Positions 43,104 through 52,585 are shown, numbered from the stretch's first letter. The stretch is 64,000 nt of DNA from JACRLW01 sp046349595 (GCA_046349595.1 JAXMCA010000002.1:1054001-1118000); one strand, 5' to 3'. The notes: generated by a model not told the origin, from the letters alone. Translations and numbers: made by a program.

Positions 43104-43426
43104 GAGTGAACCCCTCCTCTTAGCGTGTCCGAGGCCGCGCGACAATGACGCCGGGAATCGAGCTGTGCGTGAGATTGGAGATGGCAGGAGACGGCGGTCG
43201 AGGGATGGGTGAATCCCTCTCGTCTTGGAATCCGCTCCGAACCAGATGCTCGCCATCGACTTGTGTCCGTGGCCCGGAGAATCGCCGGGCGACGCGACGA
43301 CGCAACGATCCTCGGGTCGCGGCCCACTCCGCGATGGGTCGGCAGACGCGGTGGCTGCCCGGGCCGCATCGCTGACCGCGCCAACGGATGACCCGCCGGC
43401 AACACGGAAGGGTCACAGCATCCCCT

Positions 43427-45289
43427 TCATCCCCCGCGCCGCTCGCCGCCCCCCTTCGGCCGCGGCCCGACCTCGATGGATTGGCCCGGCATCAGGACCA
43501 CCGACCGGGACGGTCGCAGGCCATTCTGCAGGTCGAAGGCGTCCTCGATCTTCGCCCGACCCTCGGCGCCGGGGATGTCCGCGCAGCGGAAGACGTCGTC
43601 GACCACGGTCAGTCGCGGGGCGAGGCGCTGTCCCAGCGAGCGTGCGTAGGGGTGCATCGCCGACAGCAGGAGGCAATCGATGCCACCCTCGCGATCGACG
43701 GCCTCCTCGACCAGTTCGACCCCGCTGACCACCAGCGTGGTGCCGTCGGGCCAACGCACGCGATAGCCGACGCTGCGGCCGACCATGCCGTCCTTGTCGA
43801 CGTAGCCACAGACCTTCACCTTCAGACCCGCACGGTCGTACTCCTGTCCGGGGACCACCAGCGGGAAGTTCTTGGCCTCGACTCCGGGCAACGCGATCGC
43901 GATGTGGTTGAAGATCGGCGGCTTCGGCTCCGACAGCGCCGCGCGGGCGAGCAGCTGATCGTTGCGGCGCGTCGGGTCGAGCGGCGCGGTCAGCAGGATC
44001 ATGTCGAGCTTGGAGTCGATCAGCTTCTCGACGCGGTAGCCGGCCGGATCGATGGCGATCGTGGCCTGGCGCGAGCGCAGCAACCAGCCGCCTTGGGGAA
44101 GACGCCACAGCGCGAACCCGGTCTCCGGCGGTTCGGCGTTCGCGCGGCGCAGTGTGGCTTCGAGCTGGGAGTCCCAGAAGTACGGGAGGCCGCGCGCGGC
44201 GATCCCCGCGCACTCCCGGTTCATGCGCCGGTGGATCTCGTTCTGGTATTCGAGGAAGTCGACGCGCGGGAACTCGGCGATGCGCTTGTCGAGCTCGATC
44301 AACAGGTCGTGCCACTCCGGACCTCCGGCGAACGCGGGGTCCGCGGTGTCGTGCGCGACGAAGGCGGGCTCCGACTTCGTGATCCGGTTGGCGAGGCCGA
44401 TCCAGTACGCGGCCTCCGGCACCGGCGGCTCCTTCGTCTCGGGCACGGGCGGCGGCTCGGGAATGGCACGCATCTTCGCCGCGTCCTTCGCCGGCGTGTC
44501 GACGAGCATCAACGTGCCGAACAAGCCGGGATCGATCAGCGGCCCCATTCCGAAGGTCCAGCCGATGCGCGTCTGCGGCATCGGGTCGGTGGGATCGTCG
44601 TAGTCGGAGATCACGATCTGCGCACCGATCGCCATCCCCGCCGCAGGCTTCCTCCCGTGCGGCAGGATCTCCGCCCACGGGATGCGCGCTTCGTAGGTCG
44701 TGAGGCGACGGTCCTTGTCGCGCGACACCATGCACGCACCGCCCTGCGCGAAGCGTGCCCCGCCGCGGAAGCGATCCCACAACACCAGGCGGTTGCCCTG
44801 ACCTTCGACGTCGGCGAGCCAGAACGACGTGTCTTCGGCGCGATGCGCGTCGTTGCCGATCGCGCGCGTGTCGCGATCGGGGTCGAAGGTGAACAGCACC
44901 GAGTCCGCCGGCGGGATCTCGTTCACCATCGGACGGTCGGCAGGCAGCTGCACGTGCCAGTCGTCCTCCGCTGCGACGGCGATGTAGAGATCGTCGTCGT
45001 CCCAGGCGAGGAAGGCGCGTGCGGCGATGTCATCGCGCGCACGGAATGCTCCGAGCGCGGTCCCACTGACCTGGCGGACGTCGTCGAGCGCGATCGGCGG
45101 CAGCGCGGGCCAATCACCCAGAGAGCCGTCGATCACGATGCGCGCATCGCCGAGGCGACACACCGCCGCAACGGGGATCGGCATCGGCTCCGGCAGTTGG
45201 ACCTTTTGCTCCTTCTGGTCCCCGGGCTCGTTCGGGGGGTTCTGCTCCTGTTGCGACAGGCAGACGACGGCAGCGAGGACTTCGAACAT
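43427..45289 (-). CDS. CBM9-like domain fused to a degenerate metallo-beta-lactamase-fold domain
   Basis: 620 residues from ATG 45289 with a short hydrophobic N-terminus (MFEVLAAVVCLSQQ). Residues ~45-260 match carbohydrate-binding-family-9/DOMON-like beta domains (RIVIDGSLGDWPALPPIALDD, AWDDDDLYIAVAAEDDWHV, YEARIPWAEILPHGRKPAAG). The C-terminal ~230 residues follow a metallo-beta-lactamase outline (ATIAIDPAGYRVEKLIDSKL, MILLTAPLDPTRRND), but the HxHxDH metal motif is replaced by APLDPT, so it is probably not a metal hydrolase. Likely secreted or lipid-facing. Role unknown. Confidence 0.75.
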   Translation of the reverse strand: MFEVLAAVVCLSQQEQNPPNEPGDQKEQKVQLPEPMPIPVAAVCRLGDARIVIDGSLGDWPALPPIALDDVRQVSGTALGAFRARDDIAARAFLAWDDDDLYIAVAAEDDWHVQLPADRPMVNEIPPADSVLFTFDPDRDTRAIGNDAHRAEDTSFWLADVEGQGNRLVLWDRFRGGARFAQGGACMVSRDKDRRLTTYEARIPWAEILPHGRKPAAGMAIGAQIVISDYDDPTDPMPQTRIGWTFGMGPLIDPGLFGTLMLVDTPAKDAAKMRAIPEPPPVPETKEPPVPEAAYWIGLANRITKSEPAFVAHDTADPAFAGGPEWHDLLIELDKRIAEFPRVDFLEYQNEIHRRMNRECAGIAARGLPYFWDSQLEATLRRANAEPPETGFALWRLPQGGWLLRSRQATIAIDPAGYRVEKLIDSKLDMILLTAPLDPTRRNDQLLARAALSEPKPPIFNHIAIALPGVEAKNFPLVVPGQEYDRAGLKVKVCGYVDKDGMVGRSVGYRVRWPDGTTLVVSGVELVEEAVDREGGIDCLLLSAMHPYARSLGQRLAPRLTVVDDVFRCADIPGAEGRAKIEDAFDLQNGLRPSRSVVLMPGQSIEVGPRPKGGGERRGG

Positions 45290-45344
45290 CGCGGGAGGAT
45301 CCGAACGCGACGATATCGGAGGGACGCGTCCAGGTAACGCGCGC

Positions 45345-45488
45345 CCATCGCGGCCTGAGCCGCAACCCATTCGGGTTGCCGCGTCGGCGCTGCGCGCCGA
45401 CCAGGAGGGCCCAGGCCGCTTTGTTTGCTGGGGCCCTTCGGCCTTTGACTCGTCGCTTCGCGCGACGATTCTCCGGCCTACGGACCCA
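45345..45488 (+). repeat. Dispersed intergenic repeat, copy R2
   Basis: Full copy between the CBM9-like gene and the signal peptidase gene. Contains GCAACCC-ATTC-GGGTTGC, the shared CGCGCCGACCAGGA block, a TCGTCGC..GCGACGA hairpin (CTTCGC loop version) and the CCTACGGACCCA end. Confidence 0.8.
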
Positions 45489-45541
45489 TCGCGTCCGTGG
45501 GCGGGAGCGGCCCAGGCCGCGATGGGCGCGCCGTCGGCCGC

Positions 45542-46792
45542 TCACAGCCAGCGCATGCGTGCGCGGGGCGCGAGGACGGCGAGCGGTCGTCCGACCAGGT
45601 CCTCGATGCGGAACGGATCGCTCGCGAAGTCGCGCGAATCGCTGCTGTCGTAGGAGTTGTCGCCCAGCACGAAGATCTCGCCTGGTTCGAGGCGGTAGGT
45701 CTCCGAGCGCGGTTGCCAGTGCACGTCGTGGAAGCCGGTGATCTCGCGCACCGCCATCGCACCGCGACCGGTCGCCGCGATGTGGATGGCGTTGGCGGGC
45801 GGGCGCGGACGGTCCTCGAGCGGGACCAGGTCGCGGGGCGACCGGAAGGGCACCTCGTGCTCGACCCACAGCAGCAGCCGGCCGTCGGCGACGAGGAACA
45901 GGCGCCCGTCGAGACAGCCGACGCGGATGCGATGCCATGTGCCGGGCTCGAGCCGAGGCGCCTGGACCTCCGCGCCGGTCGGCGCCCCGCGCGTGGTCAC
46001 GCGGATGTGCCCGTCGGTGGCGTACTCGATGGCGTGGTAGATCTCGACCACCTCGAGCACGACGACGAGCGACTCCACGCCCGCCGCGCACGCGCAATCG
46101 ATCTCGACCCCGACGTCACGCACATCGGCTCGTCCGTCGGCGAGCCGCTCGCCGTCGGCATCGAGGAAACCCGTGTCGATCGCCTTCGCGGTGGCGACGC
46201 AACCGCGCAGCCAGCGGTCGGGCTCGGCGGCGGACAGGCGCGCGTTCTGCGCGTCGGGCGTGAGCTGCGCGAACAGCTCCTCGCGGGTCTGCGCCGCGAC
46301 CTGCACGGCGCCGTCCTCCACGCGATCCGCACCGTGCAGGATCGCGAGCGCCGCATCGCCCGGCTTCGGATCGCGAAGGCGGAAGGAGGTCTGCCAGAGG
46401 TCCTCGTGCTCGAGCGGGTCGCGGACCACGCGCGTTGGGGTGCGCGCATCCCCCTCGCGCACGAAGAGATCGCCTTCGCGCACCGCGACCTCGGCCGGCC
46501 CCTCGGCGACGAAGCGCTTCACCAGGTGACTGCCGCCGGGTTGGTGCCGGTTGCGCACCACCACCAGGTCGAAGCGCCGCAGCTTCGACTCGCGGATCGA
46601 CCAGAAGGCGGTCTTGTCGACCAGGACCACATCGCCGTCGCGCGGACTGCCGTGCAGCGTCGGTTCCATGCTGCGGCTCGGCACCGCGTAGCGTTCGGCG
46701 ACCTGCGTGCGCAGCACGTGGAAAACCATCCACGCGCCGACGGCGGCGGGGATCAGGTCGCGGAGCAGGTGCCAGGCGGGCCTGGCCGTCAC
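45542..46792 (-). CDS. Signal peptidase I with a large inserted domain
   Basis: 416 residues from GTG 46792. One membrane anchor (LLRDLIPAAVGAWMVFHVL), then the S26 boxes: Ser 41 in VPSRSMEPTL, Lys 92 in LVKRFVAEG, and the late box EIFVLGDNSYDSSDSRDF. Between box D and box E sits an extra ~220-residue segment with a beta-sandwich, LamG-like part (WHRIRVGCLDGRLFLVADGR). The catalytic dyad is intact. It cleaves signal peptides of exported proteins at the membrane surface, which fits the many secreted proteins here. The insertion is unusual and of unknown use. Confidence 0.88.
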   Translation of the reverse strand: MTARPAWHLLRDLIPAAVGAWMVFHVLRTQVAERYAVPSRSMEPTLHGSPRDGDVVLVDKTAFWSIRESKLRRFDLVVVRNRHQPGGSHLVKRFVAEGPAEVAVREGDLFVREGDARTPTRVVRDPLEHEDLWQTSFRLRDPKPGDAALAILHGADRVEDGAVQVAAQTREELFAQLTPDAQNARLSAAEPDRWLRGCVATAKAIDTGFLDADGERLADGRADVRDVGVEIDCACAAGVESLVVVLEVVEIYHAIEYATDGHIRVTTRGAPTGAEVQAPRLEPGTWHRIRVGCLDGRLFLVADGRLLLWVEHEVPFRSPRDLVPLEDRPRPPANAIHIAATGRGAMAVREITGFHDVHWQPRSETYRLEPGEIFVLGDNSYDSSDSRDFASDPFRIEDLVGRPLAVLAPRARMRWL

Positions 46793-47018
46793 GACCCCAC
46801 CCGCCCCCGCCCGCGGGCGGGAAAAGATTCCACGATTTCCACCGTGCGGCGGGCCGCAAGAAGTCGGTCGGTCGTTGCCCGACAAAGGCTTCCGAGAGTC
46901 CGGTTGCGGGACCCCGGGTGAGCCGGCCCCAAGCCGCCTTGCGGCACCCTGAGCGCGGCGCTAAGGGGGAACGTCCGTCTCGCAACCATTGACCTTACCT
47001 TAGCAAGTACAAGCACTT

Positions 47019-48152
47019 ATGAAAAGCACCCGACGGAGCGCTGCGCTGCGGAAGCTGCTCGACCTGTGCGACGATCTGCATCGCACGCGCGCACGTCTCG
47101 GCGATCACGCACTGCCTCGCGAGACACGTGCGCGCCTGACCCGACAGATCCGCGCGAAGACCGATCGTCTCGCGCGCGATCTCGCCGGCTACCGCTTCAA
47201 GGGTCCGCTCGGCCGTCTGCTGCGCGAACACCGACTCGGCTTCCTGCACTTCCAGATCCTCGCCACCTTGCTGCAGCGCCACCTGCGCGCCGAGACCCCG
47301 GCGATGGAAGGTCGCGAACTGCTCGCGGCGGTCTTCGAGAGTTCCTTCGAGGTGCTGTCCGGTCTCGAGCTGCTCCACGAGAACGGCCCGCTGCGGGCGA
47401 GCGGTCTGGTGGTGCTCGAGGAGACCGACGAACCCGCGCTCGACCTGCTCGAAGCGCGCTTCCGCCTCGCCGACGAGGCGCTCGCCGCCTTCCGCGACGA
47501 GGTGATGGGCGTGGTCGTCGACGACGGCCGCAACCACGTCGGCGCCTACTCCAGCAACCACGAGTACCTCCTCGACCTGCGCATCCTGCACAACCTCTAC
47601 CGGCACCGCTCCGAGCGCGTGTTCCAGCAGGAGCGCTGGGACCGATCGCACGCGGGCGTCGCCGTCCCTGGCGCGCAGCTCGGCCAGCGCATCGAATCCA
47701 TGTGGCAGCGCATCGAGCGGCGCCTGCTGGCGACTCCGGATGCGGCGTCGTTCCCCGCGGTGCGCTTCTTCCAGGAGCACCGGCTCGGCCGTCTGGAGAG
47801 CGTGATCGTGGTCGCCCTGCTGTTCCGCGAGCTCTTCGAGGGCAACGCGCACGCCGATGTCGCCGAGCTGATCCGTCTGGTCAGCGCCGATGAACTCGAC
47901 CTGCTGCGCAACCGCCGCCTGTTCCTGGACGCCGGTCGCCTGCTGCGGCAGGACATCGTGAAGATCGATCCGAGCCTGGAGGGCCGCACCCTGACCGCGG
48001 AGGCATACCTCGCCGACTGGGCGGTGAACTTCCTGTTCGGTGCACCGCAGGGTGAGGACGCGATCGACGCCGACGACCGCCTCGACTTCCACCTCTATCT
48101 GAAGCAGCTCGAGGACGCGCGGACCTTCTTCCGCGACCTCGACGCGAACTGA
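47019..48152 (+). CDS. Conserved helical protein of unknown function
   Basis: 377 residues, mostly helical, starting MKSTRRSAALRKLLDLCDDL with a basic, coiled-coil-like N-terminus. A block LGRLLREHRLGFLHFQILAT has a winged-helix or adaptor look. No Walker or catalytic motif. It is preceded by an AT-richer stretch than anything nearby, with TTGACC at 46989 and the repeat AAGTACAAGCACTT just before the ATG. It may resemble the N-terminal part of large AAA ATPases in related bacteria; I am not sure of this. Confidence 0.65.
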   Translation: MKSTRRSAALRKLLDLCDDLHRTRARLGDHALPRETRARLTRQIRAKTDRLARDLAGYRFKGPLGRLLREHRLGFLHFQILATLLQRHLRAETPAMEGRELLAAVFESSFEVLSGLELLHENGPLRASGLVVLEETDEPALDLLEARFRLADEALAAFRDEVMGVVVDDGRNHVGAYSSNHEYLLDLRILHNLYRHRSERVFQQERWDRSHAGVAVPGAQLGQRIESMWQRIERRLLATPDAASFPAVRFFQEHRLGRLESVIVVALLFRELFEGNAHADVAELIRLVSADELDLLRNRRLFLDAGRLLRQDIVKIDPSLEGRTLTAEAYLADWAVNFLFGAPQGEDAIDADDRLDFHLYLKQLEDARTFFRDLDAN

Positions 48153-48208
48153 GCGCGGCGCGGGCCCGAGGCGCGATCCCCGCCGCGATCCGTCCTATCA
48201 TCGGCCGG

Positions 48209-49429
48209 ATGGTCCGTGTCGAAGATCTGATCCACGACTGGAACCGCGTCGGCGGTGCGCGGCGCCCGATCGGGCGCCTCATGTTCGACGACGAGACGCT
48301 GCGCGACGGCCTGCAGTCGCCCTCCGTCGTCGACCCGCCCATCGCGCTGAAGCTCGAGCTGCTCCACGTGATGGACGCGCTCGGCATCCACACCGCGAAC
48401 CTCGGCCTGCCCGGCGCCGGCGGCCGGCCCCGCGAGGACATCCTCCGCCTCGCCAAGGAGATCGCCGACAACCGCCTGTCGATCGGCGCCAACGTGGCCT
48501 GCCGTACGGTGGTCTCCGACATCGAGCCGGTCGTGGAGATGACGCAGAAGGCCGGCATCCCGATCGAGGTGTGCGCCTTCATCGGCAGCAGCGCGATCCG
48601 TCAGTACGCCGAGGACTGGAGCCTCGAGCGCATGCTGCAGAACACCCGCGACGCGCTGCGCTTCTGCCGCGATCACGACCTGCCGGTGATGTACGTCACC
48701 GAGGACACCTCGCGCGCCTTCCCCGAGATGATCAAGGCGCTCTACAGCGAGGCGATCGAGCTCGGCGCGCGCCGCGTGTGCGTGTGCGACACCGTCGGCC
48801 ACGCCACTCCGCAGGGTGCAGCCGCGGTGGTGCGCTTCGTGAAGGAGGAGATCGTCGACAAGCTCGACCCGCAGGTCGGCATCGACTGGCACGGCCACCG
48901 CGACCGCGACCTCGGCATCGCCAACTGCCTCGCCGCGATCGAAGCCGGCGCCACGCGCGTGCACGGCGCGGGCATCGGCATCGGCGAACGCGCCGGCAAC
49001 GCGCCGATGGACCTGCTGCTGGTCAACTGCAAGCTGCAGGGCTGGATCGACAACGACCTGCGCCGTCTCCCCGAGTACGTGCGCAAGGTCTCCGACGCGG
49101 TCAAGGTGCCGATCCCGTCGAACTACCCGGTGCTCGGCGGCGACGCCTTCGAGACCGGCACCGGCGTGCACGCCGCCGCGGTGATCAAGGCCTTCCGCAA
49201 GGGCGACGTGGCCCTCGCCGACGCCGTCTACAGCGGCGTGCCGGCGAGCATGGTTGGTCTCGAACAGAAGATCGGCATCGGCCCGATGAGCGGGAAGTCG
49301 AACGTGATCTGGTGTCTCGAGAAGCTCGGCATCGAGCCCACCGACGAGCGCGTGCAGCGCGTGCTCGACGCCGGCAAGGGCAGCAAGCGCCTGCTCAGCG
49401 ACGCCGAGATCCGCGCGGCCGCGCGCTGA
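48209..49429 (+). CDS. LeuA-like aldolase (DRE-TIM metallolyase, 2-isopropylmalate/homocitrate synthase family)
   Basis: 406 residues. HMGL-like TIM barrel: RLMFDDETLRDGLQSPSV holds the DxTLRDGxQ motif with Leu in place of Glu, and GIDWHGHRDRDLGIAN holds the metal-binding HxH. RVHGAGIGIGERAGNAPMD is the substrate loop. It lacks the LeuA C-terminal regulatory domain, so homocitrate, citramalate or methylthioalkylmalate-type chemistry is possible. Acetyl-CoA condensation with a 2-oxoacid is the family reaction; the exact substrate is unknown. Confidence 0.85.
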   Translation: MVRVEDLIHDWNRVGGARRPIGRLMFDDETLRDGLQSPSVVDPPIALKLELLHVMDALGIHTANLGLPGAGGRPREDILRLAKEIADNRLSIGANVACRTVVSDIEPVVEMTQKAGIPIEVCAFIGSSAIRQYAEDWSLERMLQNTRDALRFCRDHDLPVMYVTEDTSRAFPEMIKALYSEAIELGARRVCVCDTVGHATPQGAAAVVRFVKEEIVDKLDPQVGIDWHGHRDRDLGIANCLAAIEAGATRVHGAGIGIGERAGNAPMDLLLVNCKLQGWIDNDLRRLPEYVRKVSDAVKVPIPSNYPVLGGDAFETGTGVHAAAVIKAFRKGDVALADAVYSGVPASMVGLEQKIGIGPMSGKSNVIWCLEKLGIEPTDERVQRVLDAGKGSKRLLSDAEIRAAAR

Positions 49430-49455
49430 ACCCCGGCGCGCTCGGCCCGTTCGCC

Positions 49456-49590
49456 CCTCGCGGCATGGGCCGCAAACCAGGCGTCGCCGCTCCGCGCCGA
49501 CCAGGAAGGCCCGAGCCGCATTGCTTGCTGGGGCCCTCCGGCCCCACGAATCGTCGCGTCGCGCGACGATCCTCCAGCCTACGGACCCAT
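49456..49590 (+). repeat. Dispersed intergenic repeat, copy R3
   Basis: Ends 4 bp before the ATG of the gene at 49595, so its right end forms the leader of that gene. Carries the CGCGCCGACCAGGA block, GCTTGCTGGGGCCC and the hairpin TCGTCGCGTCGCGCGACGA. Confidence 0.8.
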
Positions 49591-49594
49591 TGCC

Positions 49595-50686
49595 ATGCGC
49601 ACGCTGCTGCTCGCTCTCGTGCCGCTCGTCGGTCTCGCCCGACCGCTCTCCTGCCAGGATCCGGCGACCGCGAAGCTGTTCGCGGATCTGGATCCGACCC
49701 GCCTCGCCGATCCCATCGGCGGCCCGCTGCTCGGGCTGCTGGCCACGGATGACGGCTCCGTGCTCCGCGCCGGCCGTTTCAAGGAGCAGATCAAGGCCGT
49801 CGTGCTGCCGGCGCGCGACCGCGTGGAGAACCGCCAGACGCAGAGAATCGCTGCCGGCGATCTCCGCGAGACGGCCCTGCTCACCTTCCTGCTGGCGGAG
49901 ACCCACCTCCATGCCAACTACAAGCTGCTGGTCCCCACGGTCCGCCGCGGCACCGAACAGCTCCGCCAGGGTCTCGAGGACACCGGGCGCCACAGCGGCA
50001 CGGCGCTGGCCTGGACCGCCTTCGCGCTGCGCAGCGTGCGCGACGCCCACATCGATCGCATCGACCTCGACGCCCTGGTGCAGGCTGCGGCCGAGGCCAC
50101 GTCTCGCGTCGAGTCTCCGCAGGACCAGGACCTCGCGCGCCTGGCGCTCGCCCTGGCGATGCCCGAAGAGACGCCGAAGGACTTCGACGCGCAGGCCTTC
50201 GCCAAGCGCTTGCGTCCGCAGGACGACGAGCAGTTCACCCTGGCGATGCTCGCTCTCGCACTCCGCGCCCACGAAGCCCCCTTCGCGATCGAGATCCAGC
50301 GCCTGCTCGCCCAACGCGCGCGCATCCCGGTCGCCGAACGCCACGCGGAGCAGACCCTCGCCCTGCGCCTGCTCGCCGACCACGCCATCCAGCGCCACTC
50401 ACGGATCCTGCGCCTCGACGCCACCCTGGTGATCCGCGTGCTCGACGCCGACGGCCATCCCGCCGTCGGCTACCTCGCGCTCCCCACCGCCTTCGGCGGC
50501 GCGCGCGCCCTCGACGACGGCCGCGTCGAGCTCCGCCCCGCCCCGCTGCCGGGCCTGTCGATCGACTACAGCACCATCGACCCGCGCAGTGACATCGTGC
50601 CGCTCCCCGCGCGGCTCAAACTCGGCGTGCTCGACGACGCGCTCGGCAAGGACGGCTTCGAAGTCGAGTTCCGCCTGCCGCGCTGA
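49595..50686 (+). CDS. Secreted helical protein of unknown function
   Basis: 363 residues. Signal peptide MRTLLLALVPLVGLARPLSC, possibly a lipobox-like Cys. Residues ~60-270 are helical and Ala/Leu/Arg-rich. The last ~80 residues have beta character (LVIRVLDADGHPAVGYLALP). No family recognised. The leader is repeat R3. Convergent with the cassette gene at 50696. Confidence 0.7.
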   Translation: MRTLLLALVPLVGLARPLSCQDPATAKLFADLDPTRLADPIGGPLLGLLATDDGSVLRAGRFKEQIKAVVLPARDRVENRQTQRIAAGDLRETALLTFLLAETHLHANYKLLVPTVRRGTEQLRQGLEDTGRHSGTALAWTAFALRSVRDAHIDRIDLDALVQAAAEATSRVESPQDQDLARLALALAMPEETPKDFDAQAFAKRLRPQDDEQFTLAMLALALRAHEAPFAIEIQRLLAQRARIPVAERHAEQTLALRLLADHAIQRHSRILRLDATLVIRVLDADGHPAVGYLALPTAFGGARALDDGRVELRPAPLPGLSIDYSTIDPRSDIVPLPARLKLGVLDDALGKDGFEVEFRLPR

Positions 50687-50695
50687 GTGCGCCGC

Positions 50696-51733
50696 TCAGT
50701 CGGTGACGAAGCCGATCACCGGGATCCCGTACGAGCGCACCACCGGCGTGCCCGCGATCTGTCCCGTCACCAGCGCCATCCCCAGCGACGGCGGATTCGC
50801 CGACACCTGCACCACCAGCGCATTGCTGAACGCGAAGCCCGTCGTCTGCCACTCGAACCACTGCGTCGTCAGCGACGCACCCAGCAAATTGGCATCCGCA
50901 GGCAAGTGAAGGTCAACCCACGCCGTGCCGCCAAACTCCGCCGTGAACTGCGGCGCGCCAACCACCCTTCCGATCGCGGCAAACGGGAGGAGATGCAGGA
51001 AGCACCCCGGAGCCCCGATCACGGACATGTCGATCGGAAGGCTCGTGGGCGCAGCACCGACGAGGAGATAGGCGGGGGCGCCGCTCTCACCCTGCACTCG
51101 GAATCGAACGGTTCGTCCGATGACCAGGTCCTCGTCGGCGACGAATGACGTGCGAGGCCAGTTGGCGAACACTCCGCACGGGTTGCCCAGGGACATCGTG
51201 TTTCCGGCGACAGCCTCGTCCAGAGCATCCACAGGCCACCATTCCGAACCCTGCGGGTAGGTCTCCAGGTCGATGAGCAGTGGGCCCGATCCGACGACAT
51301 AGGGTGTCGCGAGATCGATCCGCACACTGTCGGTTGCAGACCAAGAAGGTGCTCCTGTCGGAATGGTCGAAGCCGGCGTGTTGACCATGCCGCGGAACAC
51401 CTCGACCGGACTCGTCTCGTTCGCGGAGTAGTCAGGTCTCACATCGGAGGACCCATGCGACGCCGGGCCCATGCGCAGGACCACGCTCCATGTGCCCTGC
51501 GTCAGCGAATCGACGAGCGACCAGTCGCGTCGGAACAGGATCGCATCGACACGGTGTCCGGCGAGGCTGCCGAGCATCGACGCGTCGATCACGATCTGCG
51601 TTCGTTCGGGAGCACCCCCAACCAAGGTCGTTCGACTCGGTGCGTCGACAGCTCCATGAGCCGCCGGAACCACCAGCAGTTGCTGCGCATCGATCGCCGC
51701 GGTGAGGAGAACAGACGGAATCAGGAACTTCAT
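50696..51733 (-). CDS. Cassette 1, gene 3: secreted beta protein with shared C-terminal module
   Basis: 345 residues. Signal peptide FLIPSVLLTAAIDAQ. Its N-terminal ~210 residues are strongly diverged from the paralogue at 52586, but the last ~130 residues are nearly identical in both protein and DNA. The C-terminus (LGASLTTQWFEWQT, NALVVQVSANPPSLG) is the same module type as in the proteins at 9540 and 56431. Start ATG overlaps the stop of the 89-residue gene by 4 bp. No catalytic motif. Likely a surface or secreted structural or binding protein. Confidence 0.78.
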   Translation of the reverse strand: MKFLIPSVLLTAAIDAQQLLVVPAAHGAVDAPSRTTLVGGAPERTQIVIDASMLGSLAGHRVDAILFRRDWSLVDSLTQGTWSVVLRMGPASHGSSDVRPDYSANETSPVEVFRGMVNTPASTIPTGAPSWSATDSVRIDLATPYVVGSGPLLIDLETYPQGSEWWPVDALDEAVAGNTMSLGNPCGVFANWPRTSFVADEDLVIGRTVRFRVQGESGAPAYLLVGAAPTSLPIDMSVIGAPGCFLHLLPFAAIGRVVGAPQFTAEFGGTAWVDLHLPADANLLGASLTTQWFEWQTTGFAFSNALVVQVSANPPSLGMALVTGQIAGTPVVRSYGIPVIGFVTD

Positions 51734-51999
51734 CGATTGGTCCCTCCGACAACCCACACTGTCGTCGTGTATGGGTTCGGCAACTTGCCATCGCCCACGA
51801 AGATCGGTGTTCCACCACGGACTCCGGGTGGAAGCTGAAACTCGGCTCGACCATTCGTCAGCTTGACGACGCGCATCCCGTGACCGGGAATCGCGACTTC
51901 CACCTGCGTCGTGCCACTGCCGCCTTCGATCACGATGCTCCCACCCTCCTGGACATCGGCGGGCACTCGGAACGGTGGATCGAAGGTCGAAGAGCGCAC
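51730..51999 (-). CDS. Cassette 1, gene 2: small beta-rich protein
   Basis: 89 residues from GTG 51999, with a GGTGAT element about 6 nt before it. No signal peptide. Conserved end RGGTPIFVGDGKLPNPYTTT is shared with the paralogue at 53628 (RGGTPIFVGDGAKPVPYTTT). The family is not known to me. Position between a membrane protein and a secreted protein suggests a chaperone or a regulator, but this is a guess. Confidence 0.7.
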   Translation of the reverse strand: MRSSTFDPPFRVPADVQEGGSIVIEGGSGTTQVEVAIPGHGMRVVKLTNGRAEFQLPPGVRGGTPIFVGDGKLPNPYTTTVWVVGGTNR

Positions 52000-52005
52000 C
52001 GAGGA

Positions 52006-52455
52006 TCACCTGATGCGGTCGAGTGTTACGACGCGCGCCTTCAAAGTCGATGAGGCATCGACTGCGCGAATCACGCCTGCCAACTTGCGGGACATTGCAA
52101 CTCGATCCGGCCCGTGGAGCAGCCGCCCTCCCACAGTCGCTTCGACGAGCAACAGCAGACCACTTTCGAGTCGATGTGGTCCGAACTCGACGACCCGCGC
52201 GAGGAACCCATCGGCGTTTTCGATCAGGCCGTCGATCGGACCATCCTGGAGTCGCAGTGCCCATGCAAGGGATGGGCTGATCGACTCACCCAACCCCGCA
52301 TCGGGGCGCAGCATTCGTCGTGCGCCCATACGGCCGAGCACGCTCCCCACCCCAACGGCCGCAGCCACTGCAAGCCAAAACGCACGGCGAGAGAAACCAC
52401 GAACCGGTTCCTTCTCCGGTTCAGGACTGACGAGGAACACAGGGTCGAGTCGCAA
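52006..52455 (-). CDS. Cassette 1, gene 1: Tat-motif-like membrane-anchored protein
   Basis: 149 residues from TTG 52455. The start is supported by GGAGG 8 nt upstream, since the only ATG in this frame lies 36 codons further up with no Shine-Dalgarno. N-terminus LDPVFLVSPEPEKEPVRGF, then SRRAFW followed by a hydrophobic stretch (LAVAAAVGVGSVLG): this resembles a Tat signal or anchor. The rest is helical. The first ~26 codons are almost identical at DNA level to the paralogue at 53906; the body is not. First gene of the unit. Confidence 0.72.
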   Translation of the reverse strand: MRLDPVFLVSPEPEKEPVRGFSRRAFWLAVAAAVGVGSVLGRMGARRMLRPDAGLGESISPSLAWALRLQDGPIDGLIENADGFLARVVEFGPHRLESGLLLLVEATVGGRLLHGPDRVAMSRKLAGVIRAVDASSTLKARVVTLDRIR

Positions 52456-52504
52456 TGAAGGAGCCTCCGACGCCGGCCTTCTTCGACCGGCGCAATCGAA
52501 CGAG
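52377..52504 (-). repeat. Conserved 5' end of cassette 1 (promoter region plus first codons)
   Basis: 128 bp that match 54277-54404 with one mismatch (52488/54388). It covers the leader, GGAGG Shine-Dalgarno, TTG start and the first ~26 codons of gene 1. The sequence on both sides is unrelated. Confidence 0.85.
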
Positions 52505-52585
52505 CTTGGCCAGCGTACTTGGCTCGGGCCCAGTGTCCATCTCCCTCGCCCCTTCAACACCACCTCATCGACATCGGGGCGCCCC

